A DNA stretch of 51,110 nt from positions 1 to 51,110 of the forward strand of contig NW_026971177.1 in the NCBI RefSeq assembly GCF_963678635.1, written 5' to 3'. The first letter of the stretch is position 1. Each line of letters starts with the position of its first letter. Below the pieces are notes generated by a model. It made no database searches and was not told the origin of the DNA. It saw nothing but the letters and a program-made list of their open reading frames with translations. Positions 10,264-19,499 of this stretch are shown in pieces. This DNA comes from Symsagittifera roscoffensis. Its lineage: Eukaryota > Xenacoelomorpha > Acoela > Convolutidae. The translations under genes were made by a program, and so were the position numbers.

Positions 10264-10491
10264 GTGTCGCACGAAGACTTAAACAGACATCATTGCGTGG
10301 ACTGGTTGAAAGCTCATGAGGCGCACTTCTCGAGAACAAAATTGATGGAGACCGCGGATCTGACCGGAATTCCCACAAAAGCGATCATGGGACCCATTAA
10401 CTACAGACCTCTCAAGCTGCTGGGGAGTCCTGGATCCTGTTCATCGGCTACACGGCGGCGGTCTACTTCCATACTAGCGAGGCGAAGATAA
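10264..10491 (+). pseudogene. Continuation of accessory frame after in-frame TGA
   Basis: This 75-codon stretch is in the same frame as the hydrolase C-terminus, immediately after TGA 10261-10263. It begins with GTG, not ATG, so it is unlikely to start translation. About the first 50 codons look protein-like (charged and aromatic residues, PINYRPLKLL). The last part is Ser/Arg-rich and looks like out-of-frame reading. The better continuation is in the frame opening at about 10401, so a second frame change probably lies between about 10400 and 10425. No domain recognised. Confidence 0.4.
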
Positions 10492-11114
10492 ATTCGTGGA
10501 CGACGCAAGCGAAAAAGATGAGAGGTTCGCAGCCCCCTGGATATGAGGTGCGGAAGGTCTTGAGAGCTCTTGAGCAGGAGGGACTAGAGAACATGCTACC
10601 AATATGGGATGATGGCAGGATGATTATGATGGAGGGGCACGTCGCATTGGTGGACGACATGAAATTTGCAACAAGAAATTACAGGGCACCCTATGGCTTA
10701 GAACAGGTGGAAATGAGACAGGAGGGAAAAGAACTGGATGCAGCAGGTCAACTGCACGTAGCCCTGACGGAATACAAGAAATTGGACCCTGCGACACCAT
10801 CACCACTGTCAGTGGACACGCCTGGAGACAAGAGGAGTGGACCCGTGGAGGACCCGTTCAAAAGAATTCTCGAGAGAAGGAGGAATGAGTCAGAAGAAGA
10901 GAGTATGGATGAAACTCTCAGTGAAGCCGGTGAGGACATGGAAGTGGGGAATACGCCTGAACCAGGACCATCAGGGGAGGAGCTCACCACTCAAGAGCTG
11001 TTGAAAGACTTGAGCGAGGAGAATTGGGCAGATACTGCCACTCCACCTCTGACTCCGTCCCCCGGAAGAATCTGGAATTGCCATTGGCAAGTGAGACCTC
11101 CAATATGGGGATGA
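10401..11114 (+). pseudogene. Unrecognised accessory segment, acidic C-terminal half
   Basis: The frame is open from about 10401, after a TAA at 10398-10400. Its first ATG is at 10518, but the 39 codons before it look coding, with a hydrophobic W-I-L-F-I-G-Y run, so the ATG may be internal. From 10518 there are 198 residues: a basic/helical N-terminal half, then a Pro/Ser/Glu-rich acidic half. The last 15 or so residues are probably out of frame, because the downstream frame takes over at a CCCCC run near 11060. No family recognised. It forms part of the long accessory reading region after the SGNH domain. Confidence 0.45.
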
Positions 11115-12052
11115 TACTCTTGAGCTCGGAGGAAAGGGAAAAGAACACTTTCGAAGGGAACAGGGACATGTTCCTGGGGTCCCTGAAGGACGATGCTTGG
11201 CAGGAGTTCTTAAAAGAATTCAATCAAGAAGTGGGCAGCGAGACGACGCTGGACAAATTCAAGAAGGAACTGTGGGACACAGTCGTAAGGTTTGGAGAAC
11301 CGCTTCTGATAGGAGCGGGCCTGGATGAGAAGGCGAGAAAAGAGCTGCTGAACAAGCTGGTAGAGCTGAGGAATTCACGATCGAAGACTAGAGAAGAAAA
11401 ATGTGAGGACAGCTCTACTCTGAAACAAAAAACTGTAGATAAAATAGTTGATGATATAAAAAGGGATAAGGTTGGGACTTGTAATATGATTAAAAGTACT
11501 AATATCCTTAAGGCTCGAGCAGGGGGGAGGCAAGAGTTGGAAGGATTGGAGGTAGACAGAGAGGTCGAATCAGTGATGATAGCCACAACACCCTCAAGCA
11601 GAGATGTGAAGACTCGCAAGAGGAAGAGAGAAGTGGAGGGATTGGGTAGTCCTTCAGTGGATGCTGTTTCGGAAGGAAACTTGAGAGAGACAGCGCCCAT
11701 GGTTTTGGCTCGATGCAAGACGGCGGCATACAAGAGCAGCTCGGAGCTCAGAAGACCACTCGAAGTAGAGAGGGAAATAGAGGCTTCCACCAGTTCGACA
11801 TCGGAGGAAGACTTCAAGCCTCAGAAGATAAACGTAAAGAGAAGTTCAACGAACGGACAGACATGGGAAGTGGATGTCGGCGAAGAATGGATCTCGAAGG
11901 CACACCAGGCCACGGGCAAGCAAGCGACGAGTGATCCATTGGAGAGGAACAAGACGAGGAACACATCCCGGACGTGGTGGGTGGCCCTCGAGACATTGAA
12001 GGAAATGGAGGACTGCTTGAAGAAGTTGGACAGTGGAGTAGCTCGCAAGTGA
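11024..12052 (+). pseudogene. Unrecognised highly charged accessory segment
   Basis: A 342-codon frame, overlapping the previous one by about 90 bases. The real handover is probably at the C-run near 11060, which makes the ATG at 11024 doubtful as a start. The protein is very rich in Glu, Lys, Arg and Ser, mostly predicted helical, with leucine-spaced stretches suggesting coiled coil and a Ser/Thr-rich region near residues 250-270. It has no transmembrane segment and no recognisable catalytic motif. It ends at TGA 12050-12052, yet the same frame stays open into the next segment, so the stop looks like an interruption and not a true end. Function unknown; a structural or nucleic-acid-binding role would be only a guess. 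Confidence 0.45.
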
Positions 12053-12097
12053 CGCAATTGGGCCACCCAGCAAAAGGCCGAGGTTAACAAAATAGAA

Positions 12098-13480
12098 ATG
12101 GCGAATCAGCTGAAGAGGTCCTGGCAGAACTTGTTGAAGGATCATTTTGAAGAGGCAATGAGGACACCCTCATCAGCACCGCCATTGATGGCGAATCCCT
12201 TCGTTAGAACTGCAGGACAATTAATGTTCACCTGGAGTCTGGTGGGAATAGAGTTGGAGACATTGACCTCGTATGACAGGCTGAAGTTGGGAAGCAAGAA
12301 GCTAGATGTGTATCAAGCACTGATGCAACACGTGGCCAGGGACAATTCAGGCTTGAGCCTGGCTAGGAGGAAGGATGCCACATGTCTCTTGAGATGGATA
12401 ATGTCAATGATGTCTGATAGTACCATCTTGGCATGCCACCAGAGAGCAAGCGGAGGGAAAACCATGGAAAAAAGAGTCTCAACGATCATCTTGAACGTGT
12501 ATCAGAGTACAGGAATAGAAAAGGAAGATGGTTCCAGACTATCCCTAGAGAACCACAGAAAGCTAGACGAGGTACGGAGGTTTTATAATAAGAAGTTCGA
12601 AGAAGAGCATGATGTTCACCGTAACCTGGCCTCGTCAGAGCAGTACTCGAGACTCAGCGAGAAGGGGGAATACCAATACGTGTCGGGAGTGATGGGAATA
12701 GCCTACAATCCCTTCTTGGACTCGGAAACTGGAGGTGCTCACAGGAACCACGAGGTAGCGGAGCTACTGAAGTTTTGGACAGAAAGAATAGTGGAAATAG
12801 ACGCGGTGGAGAAAGAGGGGCCGAGCCTGGGCCTGATTCTAGAGAAAACACCAGAGGTGGTAAGCATACCGCGCTCGAACAAGAGAGTTGAAGTGAACAT
12901 GGGCGATGGAAATGGCTTGTTAATCACGAACTTGGGAGTGGTATGGAAGCTACTAAGACCCTCCTGGTGTCCACATCCCCACGCGAGTCTGATCGAGGAA
13001 ACCACCGAGCGAGTGAGGTTAGCACCAACGGAAGATGAAGATCTGGCAAAGTTGAGTGTGTTGCACAAGCTAATCTCAACTCAGATGCAGGAGTCAGGCG
13101 AAACGACGAGCAAGCTCGGGTCAGCAAAGAAGATGGAGCCGGGTAGCTGTCTGGATTCGACGTTTGGGAACGGAGAGCACACCTGCGATGGACGGTCATG
13201 TGTCAGGATACTGTCCTTTCAAAAAGAAGACCTGGTCACTTGGTTTGAAGACATCACGGAAAGGGAGAAAAGTGAAGTGCAAATAGTTGCGGAGTGTTAC
13301 GCGAGATCTACGGTGAATATAGCGACAGCTCTCGGATTCTTCTCGAGAATGTGTAGTCTGCAGTCACTGGAGAGGCTAGAGTCTGAACACCATTTAGTGG
13401 CGGCGTTGAGCGTAGAATCATGGCCTGGGGTGTTGCAGGTGACTCAAAAACACATCCGGAGCTGGAAGGTTGGTCTCTAG
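12098..13480 (+). CDS. Unrecognised accessory segment, 460 residues
   Basis: This frame is in phase with the preceding segment; only the TGA at 12050-12052 separates them, and the codons between that TGA and the ATG at 12098 are also open. The protein looks globular, with mixed hydrophobic and charged residues, several Trp and Cys, and none of the low complexity seen upstream. A segment near residues 405-425 (I-A-T-A-L-G-F-F-S-R-M) is moderately hydrophobic but too short to be a clear membrane span. No signal peptide. It ends at TAG 13478-13480 and the same phase reopens at once. I recognise no domain; it could be a captured gene or a highly diverged element protein. The even, protein-like composition over 460 codons supports real coding origin. 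Confidence 0.55.
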   Translation: MANQLKRSWQNLLKDHFEEAMRTPSSAPPLMANPFVRTAGQLMFTWSLVGIELETLTSYDRLKLGSKKLDVYQALMQHVARDNSGLSLARRKDATCLLRWIMSMMSDSTILACHQRASGGKTMEKRVSTIILNVYQSTGIEKEDGSRLSLENHRKLDEVRRFYNKKFEEEHDVHRNLASSEQYSRLSEKGEYQYVSGVMGIAYNPFLDSETGGAHRNHEVAELLKFWTERIVEIDAVEKEGPSLGLILEKTPEVVSIPRSNKRVEVNMGDGNGLLITNLGVVWKLLRPSWCPHPHASLIEETTERVRLAPTEDEDLAKLSVLHKLISTQMQESGETTSKLGSAKKMEPGSCLDSTFGNGEHTCDGRSCVRILSFQKEDLVTWFEDITEREKSEVQIVAECYARSTVNIATALGFFSRMCSLQSLERLESEHHLVAALSVESWPGVLQVTQKHIRSWKVGL

Positions 13481-13486
13481 GCGGAA

Positions 13487-14734
13487 ATGGGGTTTCCCAT
13501 GAGCGAAGCTTATGGCCTGCCATTGAACGCAAAATCCCTGATAGGGTCAATGATGGCCAACTTGTGCGGAAGCCACTACCCACTGCACATGGCGATGGTG
13601 GAAGCATCCAGCCAGAGAGTACTGGTGGACAAGGCCTTCTCAGTGCCCAAGTGCGTGAGGTTGGCTCGGATATCGCATCACTCGCACAAGTTGTTGAGAA
13701 AAATCAGAGGGACAGTACCGAAAGAGTTGAGAGATGACTTGAGTGAAATCTGGGGAGAAGAACTTTTGAAGTTGGAGAGTGAAAACACAAGCGATCACGA
13801 GAGACAAAACGTGATCGGAAAACCTGTGGGAGGTGCTCCAAACATGGAAGAAAACGACACGATGCATGAGAAAATGATAGAGCTTGAGCCTCTCTTGGAA
13901 GCCTCGGGGGAGCGTAACCTCAGGAGCATTGAAATCACCCATGGAGAATGCTCATGCCACTGCTTGGCACAAACGGTGTGGTATCCAGATCACAAGAACC
14001 TTTGCCTGGTGTGGGATATGGAAGAAATTCGGTCGATCGGACTACCGGATCACCGGCAGAAGGTGACGCTCTTAGTAGTGAGTACGATGTTGGCTCTGAG
14101 ATGGATAGAAGAGAATATAACGAAGCATCGGGAAGCGATGACGCCAACGGCTGAGTCAATATACGCGATAGACTACAGCAGGAGACTCGAGTTGTTTGAG
14201 ACTGCGTGCAAAGTATTTGCCATACCAACGGAAGTCAGACACGTATGGAGCCGTTTGAGGTACTTTCCATGGTTTCGGGCGACACTGACGTCTTGGTTGT
14301 ACATGACAGCGAAAGATCACATGAGAAAGCATCAAAAGGAGTATCGACAGTTCCAGGCCGAGATTGGGCCGGAAGCTTTCAAGAGACCCCTGTTAACCCA
14401 TCGAAATGCAATCACGACAGGATGGAAGAGTGTGGGTAAAATGTCTAGAGACAATACCAAAGCGAGGGAATCGATACTAGAGGAGGACCTGGCGAAGAAC
14501 GTGAGCTTGAGCCTGCACAACTCCTTTTGTTTGAACCGGGAATCTAGAGTGAAGGCACTACCCAACCAGGCAAAGAGGTTGCAGGAGCAAAGAGAATGGA
14601 TGCGATCCTATGAACAGCTGAAGGCTTGGGAGGAGATCGTGATTAGCTCCGATGATGAAGAAGAACTGTTGAGACAGTTTGCCGTATCTAGTACTTCAGG
14701 GTGCGGCACCTCCAAGGCGAAGAGTGCGAGATGA
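13487..14734 (+). CDS. Unrecognised C-terminal accessory segment, 415 residues
   Basis: In phase with the previous segment and separated from it by a single TAG at 13478-13480 plus two codons. The start ATG at 13487 may simply be the first Met after an in-frame stop. The protein is globular-looking, with conspicuous Cys/His spacing (C-S-C-H-C near residue 155) that might bind metal, a hydrophobic helix near 200, an aromatic-rich stretch near 260-280 (R-Y-F-P-W-F) and an acidic Ser/Asp/Glu C-terminus. No family recognised. It is the last long frame of the element; a purine tract AAAGGGGGG follows at 14770-14778. Confidence 0.55.
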   Translation: MGFPMSEAYGLPLNAKSLIGSMMANLCGSHYPLHMAMVEASSQRVLVDKAFSVPKCVRLARISHHSHKLLRKIRGTVPKELRDDLSEIWGEELLKLESENTSDHERQNVIGKPVGGAPNMEENDTMHEKMIELEPLLEASGERNLRSIEITHGECSCHCLAQTVWYPDHKNLCLVWDMEEIRSIGLPDHRQKVTLLVVSTMLALRWIEENITKHREAMTPTAESIYAIDYSRRLELFETACKVFAIPTEVRHVWSRLRYFPWFRATLTSWLYMTAKDHMRKHQKEYRQFQAEIGPEAFKRPLLTHRNAITTGWKSVGKMSRDNTKARESILEEDLAKNVSLSLHNSFCLNRESRVKALPNQAKRLQEQREWMRSYEQLKAWEEIVISSDDEEELLRQFAVSSTSGCGTSKAKSAR

Positions 14735-14769
14735 GTGGATGGTTCGAATGGACCTTGAGTCTTGAGAGT

Positions 14770-14778
14770 AAAGGGGGG
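14770..14778 (+). promoter_or_regulatory. Candidate polypurine tract of the giant element
   Basis: The sequence AAAGGGGGG lies 36 bases after the last accessory stop codon. LTR elements use such a tract to prime plus-strand synthesis immediately upstream of the 3' LTR. A near-identical tract occurs at 7888-7897. The call rests on composition and position only. Confidence 0.35.
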
Positions 14779-15736
14779 CTTGAGTGTGGATCCGGGTGAA
14801 ACCTGGGTTCATGAAAAAGAAATTTTAACGAATCAAATATTGTTATTAATATGCTATATTTACTATAAAAATCAAAATGCTGCATGACAATTTCCTGATT
14901 GAATGGGACAAAAGAAATTTTAAATGATTGGCTTAAAAAGCGAGAATTCAAGGGTGCAGGTGTGTGCAGATTTTGATTGCTGTTTAGCGATAGTGTGAAA
15001 ATTTTACATGGCCGTGAATTTTGGGGTGTAGATAAGCTTAAGTCTGCTGCAAACTTCTGTAAATGACCACTGGCACTGTACCTTGAGCAACACTCGGTTT
15101 TCTGGGACTCACTGGCAGACAACAGCACGCGATGAGGACATCGATCTCGAGTCCGGGAGTATGTGCCAGTCGGTCATATTTGGAAGTTTGACCTTGAGAG
15201 AAGCAAAAAACACTTGATTTTGGAGTGAAATTTAATTTTTCAAAAATTCGAATGGAGCCTGTCATGCACGATTTTCTCGCGATAACTGAAAGTCAAAAAA
15301 GAGAAGTCAGAACAATCGAGTGACAATCGCGGGAAAGTTGCAAGATAAATCAGGAGGAAATTGCTATTCGCAATTTCCGTCACAATAATAATCTAGAGTA
15401 GAGCTGTCCTATTTGAAATAGAAGACAGAGTGTTCCTGAGAAGTGGACAATTATCCAACTGGTCAACTAATCGAACTGGACCAGAGTGAACCTTCGGTGG
15501 AAAGGTGGACAGCTTGAGTGTCCCAATGGTTCACATAAAACTACATTCTAGAGTACAAACTTGTTCCTGTTGTTGAAACTGACAAACATTAAACTCATTT
15601 AGTTACACTATTTAATTCTTGAGTTGCTTACCGACTTAATTACTCCCAATTCTTGAGCGTGCTACAATGTGAGTACCAATTTAAATTTCTAGTGTGTGTT
15701 TTATAATTGTTATGTTGAGGTAAGGCGAGTTTTAGG

Positions 15737-15759
15737 TTGATCCATCTGAAATGGATCAA
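15737..15759. repeat. Hairpin, 9-bp stem
   Basis: TTGATCCAT and ATGGATCAA form a perfect 9-bp inverted repeat around a 5-base loop. It sits in non-coding sequence, and no U-run terminator or known RNA element is visible. Confidence 0.6.
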
Positions 15760-16032
15760 AGTTCCACTGTCTAATAAAAAGTAACTTAACGGATTGTTCC
15801 AACCCGGTTTTTAACGGCGTTCATGTATTTTGGATATCTAGAGACCTAAGTATGGGGACGTTATTATTTATAGAGTGGGGGGGATATTTTGGTAGTAGCC
15901 TTTAAGCGGTAACGGGTCGTAGTCTCATGTCACAAGCAAACCGAATTGGCTCCGACTGGTTTGAGGTGGAAAAACACAAGAGATAGTGTCCCTGACTCTT
16001 GAGCCAATGGTTATAGGGCCTATTTTTCTTAA

Positions 16033-16209
16033 GCCTCATGTGTGACTGCAGTAGAAGAATGTTACAAATGCAAAGAAGAACTGACAACTATCTACTGGCG
16101 CTACTTCACTGCGAAATTCAACGAAAACCTCCCTTGCACCTGGAGATTATGCAGCGACTGCACAAACTGCATCAATACTGCAAAACTGAATTTCTATGAG
16201 ACTCAATAA
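16033..16209 (+). other. Short cysteine-rich open segment, possible zinc-binding exon
   Basis: About 58 open codons between in-frame TAA stops at 16030-16032 and 16207-16209, with no ATG start in a good position. The translation has seven cysteines, including C-x2-C (C-Y-K-C) near its start and a cluster C-S-D-C-T-N-C near its end, which fits a small zinc-binding module. A CTGCAG at 16046-16051 could be a splice acceptor. Product unknown; it may be a fragment of the mobile element whose 3' end lies at 16580-17237, or of a host gene. Confidence 0.35.
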
Positions 16210-16257
16210 ACTGAAAGTGACAGGGAAGCAATTCCCCTGGAACTTATCCTAAACCTT

Positions 16258-16260
<3 letters not shown>

Positions 16261-16294
<34 letters not shown>
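16261..16294. repeat. (TTA)n microsatellite
   Basis: An uninterrupted TTA trinucleotide tract of about 11 units. Confidence 0.95.
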
Positions 16295-16295
<1 letters not shown>

Positions 16296-16383
16296 CTGTT
16301 TCATTTTTCAAGCAAATAATATTTTTGAGGGCGACAGGGACTTCCTAAGTCTTGTTAATGTTATTCGGCTTTAAAGGTTTCGC

Positions 16384-16490
16384 AAAATGAGCGGTTTGAG
16401 CGGTTTTTGAACCGTTTTATCTAAAATAACCGCTCAAAAACCGCGCAAGATTTGAACGGTTTTGAGCGGTTTATCTAAAAAATATAGATA
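16384..16490. repeat. Cluster of direct and inverted GAGCGGTTT motifs
   Basis: TTTGAGCGGTTT occurs directly at 16395-16406 and 16461-16472, and its inverse AACCGCTCAAA occurs at 16428-16438; related GCGGTTT/AACCG pieces lie between. TATCTAAAA follows two of the motifs. This gives nested potential hairpins and could be the end of a small non-autonomous element. Confidence 0.55.
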
Positions 16491-16579
16491 AACCGGCAAT
16501 ATAATCCCGATAAGCCGATATAGTATAGGCCGAAACCTATCAAGCCGAAAAAAGGCAAAGAAAAAAATTGCTCGTCAGA

Positions 16580-17237
16580 AAAAAACTGACAAAAAATCTA
16601 GCGTCACAGAAGGAGCATCGAATTGGCTTAAAAGGATACAATTTTTCCCTCAACAATCAGAGTTTAAAGATGGATTGCAACTGAGACATGGATGGGAACC
16701 ACCAAACACCCCACACAGATGCCCATGTGGACAACCGTTCACACTGACTCACTCTCTACACTGTGTCAAAGGTGGATACACTGACCTACGACATAGTGAA
16801 ATTCGCGATACATCAAGGCGTATGTACTCTTGGGAGGCCGATTCAGTCGAACTTTTTTCGATGTAAAAATTTTCAACCCCCATGCTAAATCCAGCCCCAA
16901 AACTAAATCTGACGCCTACAAATATCATGATAAATTCAAAACATTAAAATACCAACAGAGAATTCTGGATGTGGAACACAGCAGCTTTGTTCCATTAATT
17001 TCTGTGTGTACCGGAGGAGCAGCACCAGGCTCTACAAAAACCACCCAGAAACTAGCATAGAAACTCAGCGAGAAACGGAACGAATCAAACTCGGACACAA
17101 TGAACTCAATAAGAACAGAAATAAGTTTTGCGCTTCTGAGGAGTGCAATCCTATGCCTTAGGGGGTGCCAAAATCTTAAAAAGACATCCAACACAGACAA
17201 TTCTATCTGTGCAATCATCGAGAAGGGTAGATTTTAA
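16580..17237 (+). pseudogene. 3' end of an unrelated invertebrate retroelement ORF (decayed)
   Basis: Three consecutive frames together read as the C-terminal region of a mobile-element protein. The first (about 16580-16866) has a C-P-C-G ... H ... H-C metal-binding pattern followed by R-H-S-E-I-R-D. The second (about 16830-17060) has F-F-D-V-K-I-F-N-P and later E-H-S-S-F-V-P-L. The third (17098-17237) has I-S-F-A-L-L-R-S-A and then C-L-R-G. This order of motifs is known to me from C-termini of reverse-transcriptase-encoding elements in cnidarians and other invertebrates. The frames are out of register, so at least two indels separate them. No RT core is present: the fragment is 5'-truncated, as expected of a target-primed insertion. 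Confidence 0.5.
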
Positions 17238-18472
17238 TTGACAATTCTCTTGATGCATTGATATAGACTTGAATTATTCATAAAACCTTGCCGATGTATT
17301 TATTTAGCGTTGGTACGGCCCTATCCAACCTGTGCAAGAACCGTCGCATGACGGAAGGGCCCATTTTAATTGTCTTTTTTGATGATTAAACTGTTATCAT
17401 GAAAATTTGAACAATAGTTTTGAATATGATATTTAGCATTTTGTTCAATCCACAGATGAGCAAAAAAATTTTATTGAAATATTCTGGAATAAGTTCACTA
17501 AGCCGTAAACAAAAGGCCGGTTTCATTTGGGCAGTTTCAAATTTTGATCAAAAAACGAAGGAAAAAAAAACTTTAACAATCGCCCGTAAGAACTTACCGA
17601 CGGAAAACAAAGCTAGTTTCTAAATGGCTGGCTAGCGTCTAAACTCAGCTTCACTTGCTTTTGACTGTTTCTACCAAGTTAGTTCAATCTGTGGTGTACT
17701 AACATCGCGTCGACACATCGCGTCGACACTTGAAAGCTATCGTCCAAACCGCGCAAATTAACGTAGTTACATGCAAAAATAGTAAGCTCATGGCTGGTCC
17801 TCAGTTTTTCCAGATCACGAGCTCACGCTTAAAAACAGGGCTACTACTTATAAACAGGTCTACTACCTAAGAGCAGGGTCAAGTTAAAACTTTTTCTCCT
17901 AGGGTTAAAAAGTGTTCGGAGACAGGATAGTCCTGCCAACCAACACACTAATATTATCCTACTATGCTTCTCCCCTTCGCAAAATTGGTAATTATTCGTC
18001 CTGAATATCAAAATTAGCAAACTCGGTGGTTAGAACTAGCATTGAAATGATCATCCTCTTCATGAGATTATCCGATTGTTTCATGTCACCACATAAGGAA
18101 AAGTCTTGTTTATTGATTGAAAACAATCATGCAGGCTAGAATACTTTTATTATACCCTCCACTCAAGGCTTTCTAAAAATATTAAAAATTTCTCTGAAAA
18201 CACTAATTACAGTTACAAAGCAATTATATACAGTAAAGTTGAACACAAATTATTTAAATTTTTTTTCTTACATCAAATTTTAATTTCAAGCTTGGTTTCT
18301 CATTCGAACTTTTCTCACACAAAAAGTTCTGAAATGCGGTTGTTACTGTTTCATCTCCTCCTCCTGCGACATCGACCGTGCACTTTCGGATTCAGTGTCC
18401 CGCAACACATCAGGGGTCATTCAGACGTTGTTGAAGGCAGTCCTCCGACACCTCTGCTCTTCTATCCTTTGT
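17238..18472. other. AT-rich stretch without recognisable gene
   Basis: Only short chance frames are seen. A 13-base sequence ACATCGCGTCGAC is tandemly duplicated at 17702-17727, and imperfect 20-base repeats built on AAACAGG.CTACTAC lie at about 17834-17875. Confidence 0.6.
17702..17727. repeat. Tandem 13-mer duplication
   Basis: ACATCGCGTCGAC occurs twice head to tail. It is GC-rich and conspicuous in AT-rich surroundings. Confidence 0.8.
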
Positions 18473-18904
18473 TTACAACAAGAGAGAGAGTCTACAGTCG
18501 AATCCCTGTTTTTGCAGAAGAGTTTGTGGAGGCTTAACGTCATATTTTTTTTCCAGATTCTCCATCATTAGTTCTTCTCTTTCTCTTCCGTCACAATTAG
18601 TCGTCACAACGTTCTTATCACTGCGGTAATTAATGCTTTCTGATGCGTCACGAAAGCTCGCTTGAAATCTGCTGATCCTATGTCCATCTGAGACAACCAG
18701 GCAGTCATCTTGGCTCTGAACCATGGCATAAATTGTCTCCTGTTCCATATTTTCTTTACTTTGATCAGTGTTCAAGATTTTGCACATCCTCTCGAAAAGA
18801 TCTAAATCTTTTAGACAACCGATTTCTTCCAACTCTTCTTTAGTCGGTGCTTCCTGTCGATTGCTACCCATAACATGAGCTTCCAGCCTTCTAATCCCCA
18901 TCAT
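18473..18904 (-). pseudogene. Frame resembling the N-terminus of the accessory protein
   Basis: A 143-codon open frame on the minus strand. Its residues about 20-70 (P-T-K-E-E-L, then L-K-D-L-D-L-F-E-R-M and L-N) line up by eye with the first 60 residues of the intact accessory protein (P-T-L-D-E-L, L-R-D-L-D, E-R-M, L-N). It lies about 0.7 kb downstream of the macro-like remnant, as the accessory frame lies about 0.5 kb downstream of the macro domain in the intact copy. The rest of the frame is unrecognised. Homology is moderate and needs a proper alignment. Confidence 0.45.
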
Positions 18905-19499
18905 AAATCCGACTATGACTATTCTTATGGGCTACTGTTGCAGCACCGAAAGCCATCACTGTAGTGATCCATGAATTTCTCAAATTCTGAAACACTCTCA
19001 CTTAACTATCGCCCAATATCAAATGCGACGTGCCGAGGGGTGGTTTCTTCGGATTCATTGTCGGACGCCAAGTTAACTCATCTGAACATACTCGCATGTC
19101 CTTACCGGGACTCCCGTGGAGCTATTCTTGATCTAGTTATTTTCTGTATGTCAAGCAAACGTGACACTTTCTTAATTGGCATCATCCTGATTTTTTAGAA
19201 GAAGTTTTTTTCTGACTCCTTTGTCGGAGCAGCTCCAAGTACAGTTTCCTTTATCACTTCCTAGTAGAATTCAATTCTGCCGGTATCCTCAATTGCTCCT
19301 TAGCGTGCAGTCTTCCCCCGAAACTGGCAAATTCCTGTAAGCCACAAAACGACCAGCGGCTTCCACCAGCTACAACTGAATCGCCCAGGGTGTCTTTTGG
19401 GTACGGAATCCTGTTGGGACTGCCCTTCAGTTGTCTGACTCAGCTCGCGAGGTTTCAGGAGCTCCATCGTCGATTGTTCACGGGGAACGTTTTCTGCAG

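Larger units (their letters stand above)
14735..16032. other. Non-coding flank with CTTGAG cluster, polypurine tract and hairpin
   Basis: There is no convincing gene here. A purine run at 14770-14778 (AAAGGGGGG) is a candidate 3' polypurine tract of the giant element, so a 3' LTR could begin just after it; no second LTR is available for comparison. Nine CTTGAG hexamers occur between about 14754 and 15997, with no reverse-complement copy noticed. A 9-bp hairpin with a 5-base loop lies at 15737-15759. A GGGGGGG run is at about 15880. Confidence 0.5.

Noticed and set aside
11224-11817. 197-codon Ser/Leu-rich minus-strand frame
   Set aside because: Mirror of the Glu/Arg/Lys-rich accessory frame on the + strand.
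15000-16000. 3' LTR of the giant element
   Set aside because: Expected here after the purine tract, but the 5' LTR is outside the window and no internal repeat supports boundaries, so it was not called.
17280-17380. tRNA or small RNA gene near the GGCCCTATCC...GGAAGGGCC stretch
   Set aside because: No cloverleaf, no A/B box pair and no conserved T-loop sequence found.
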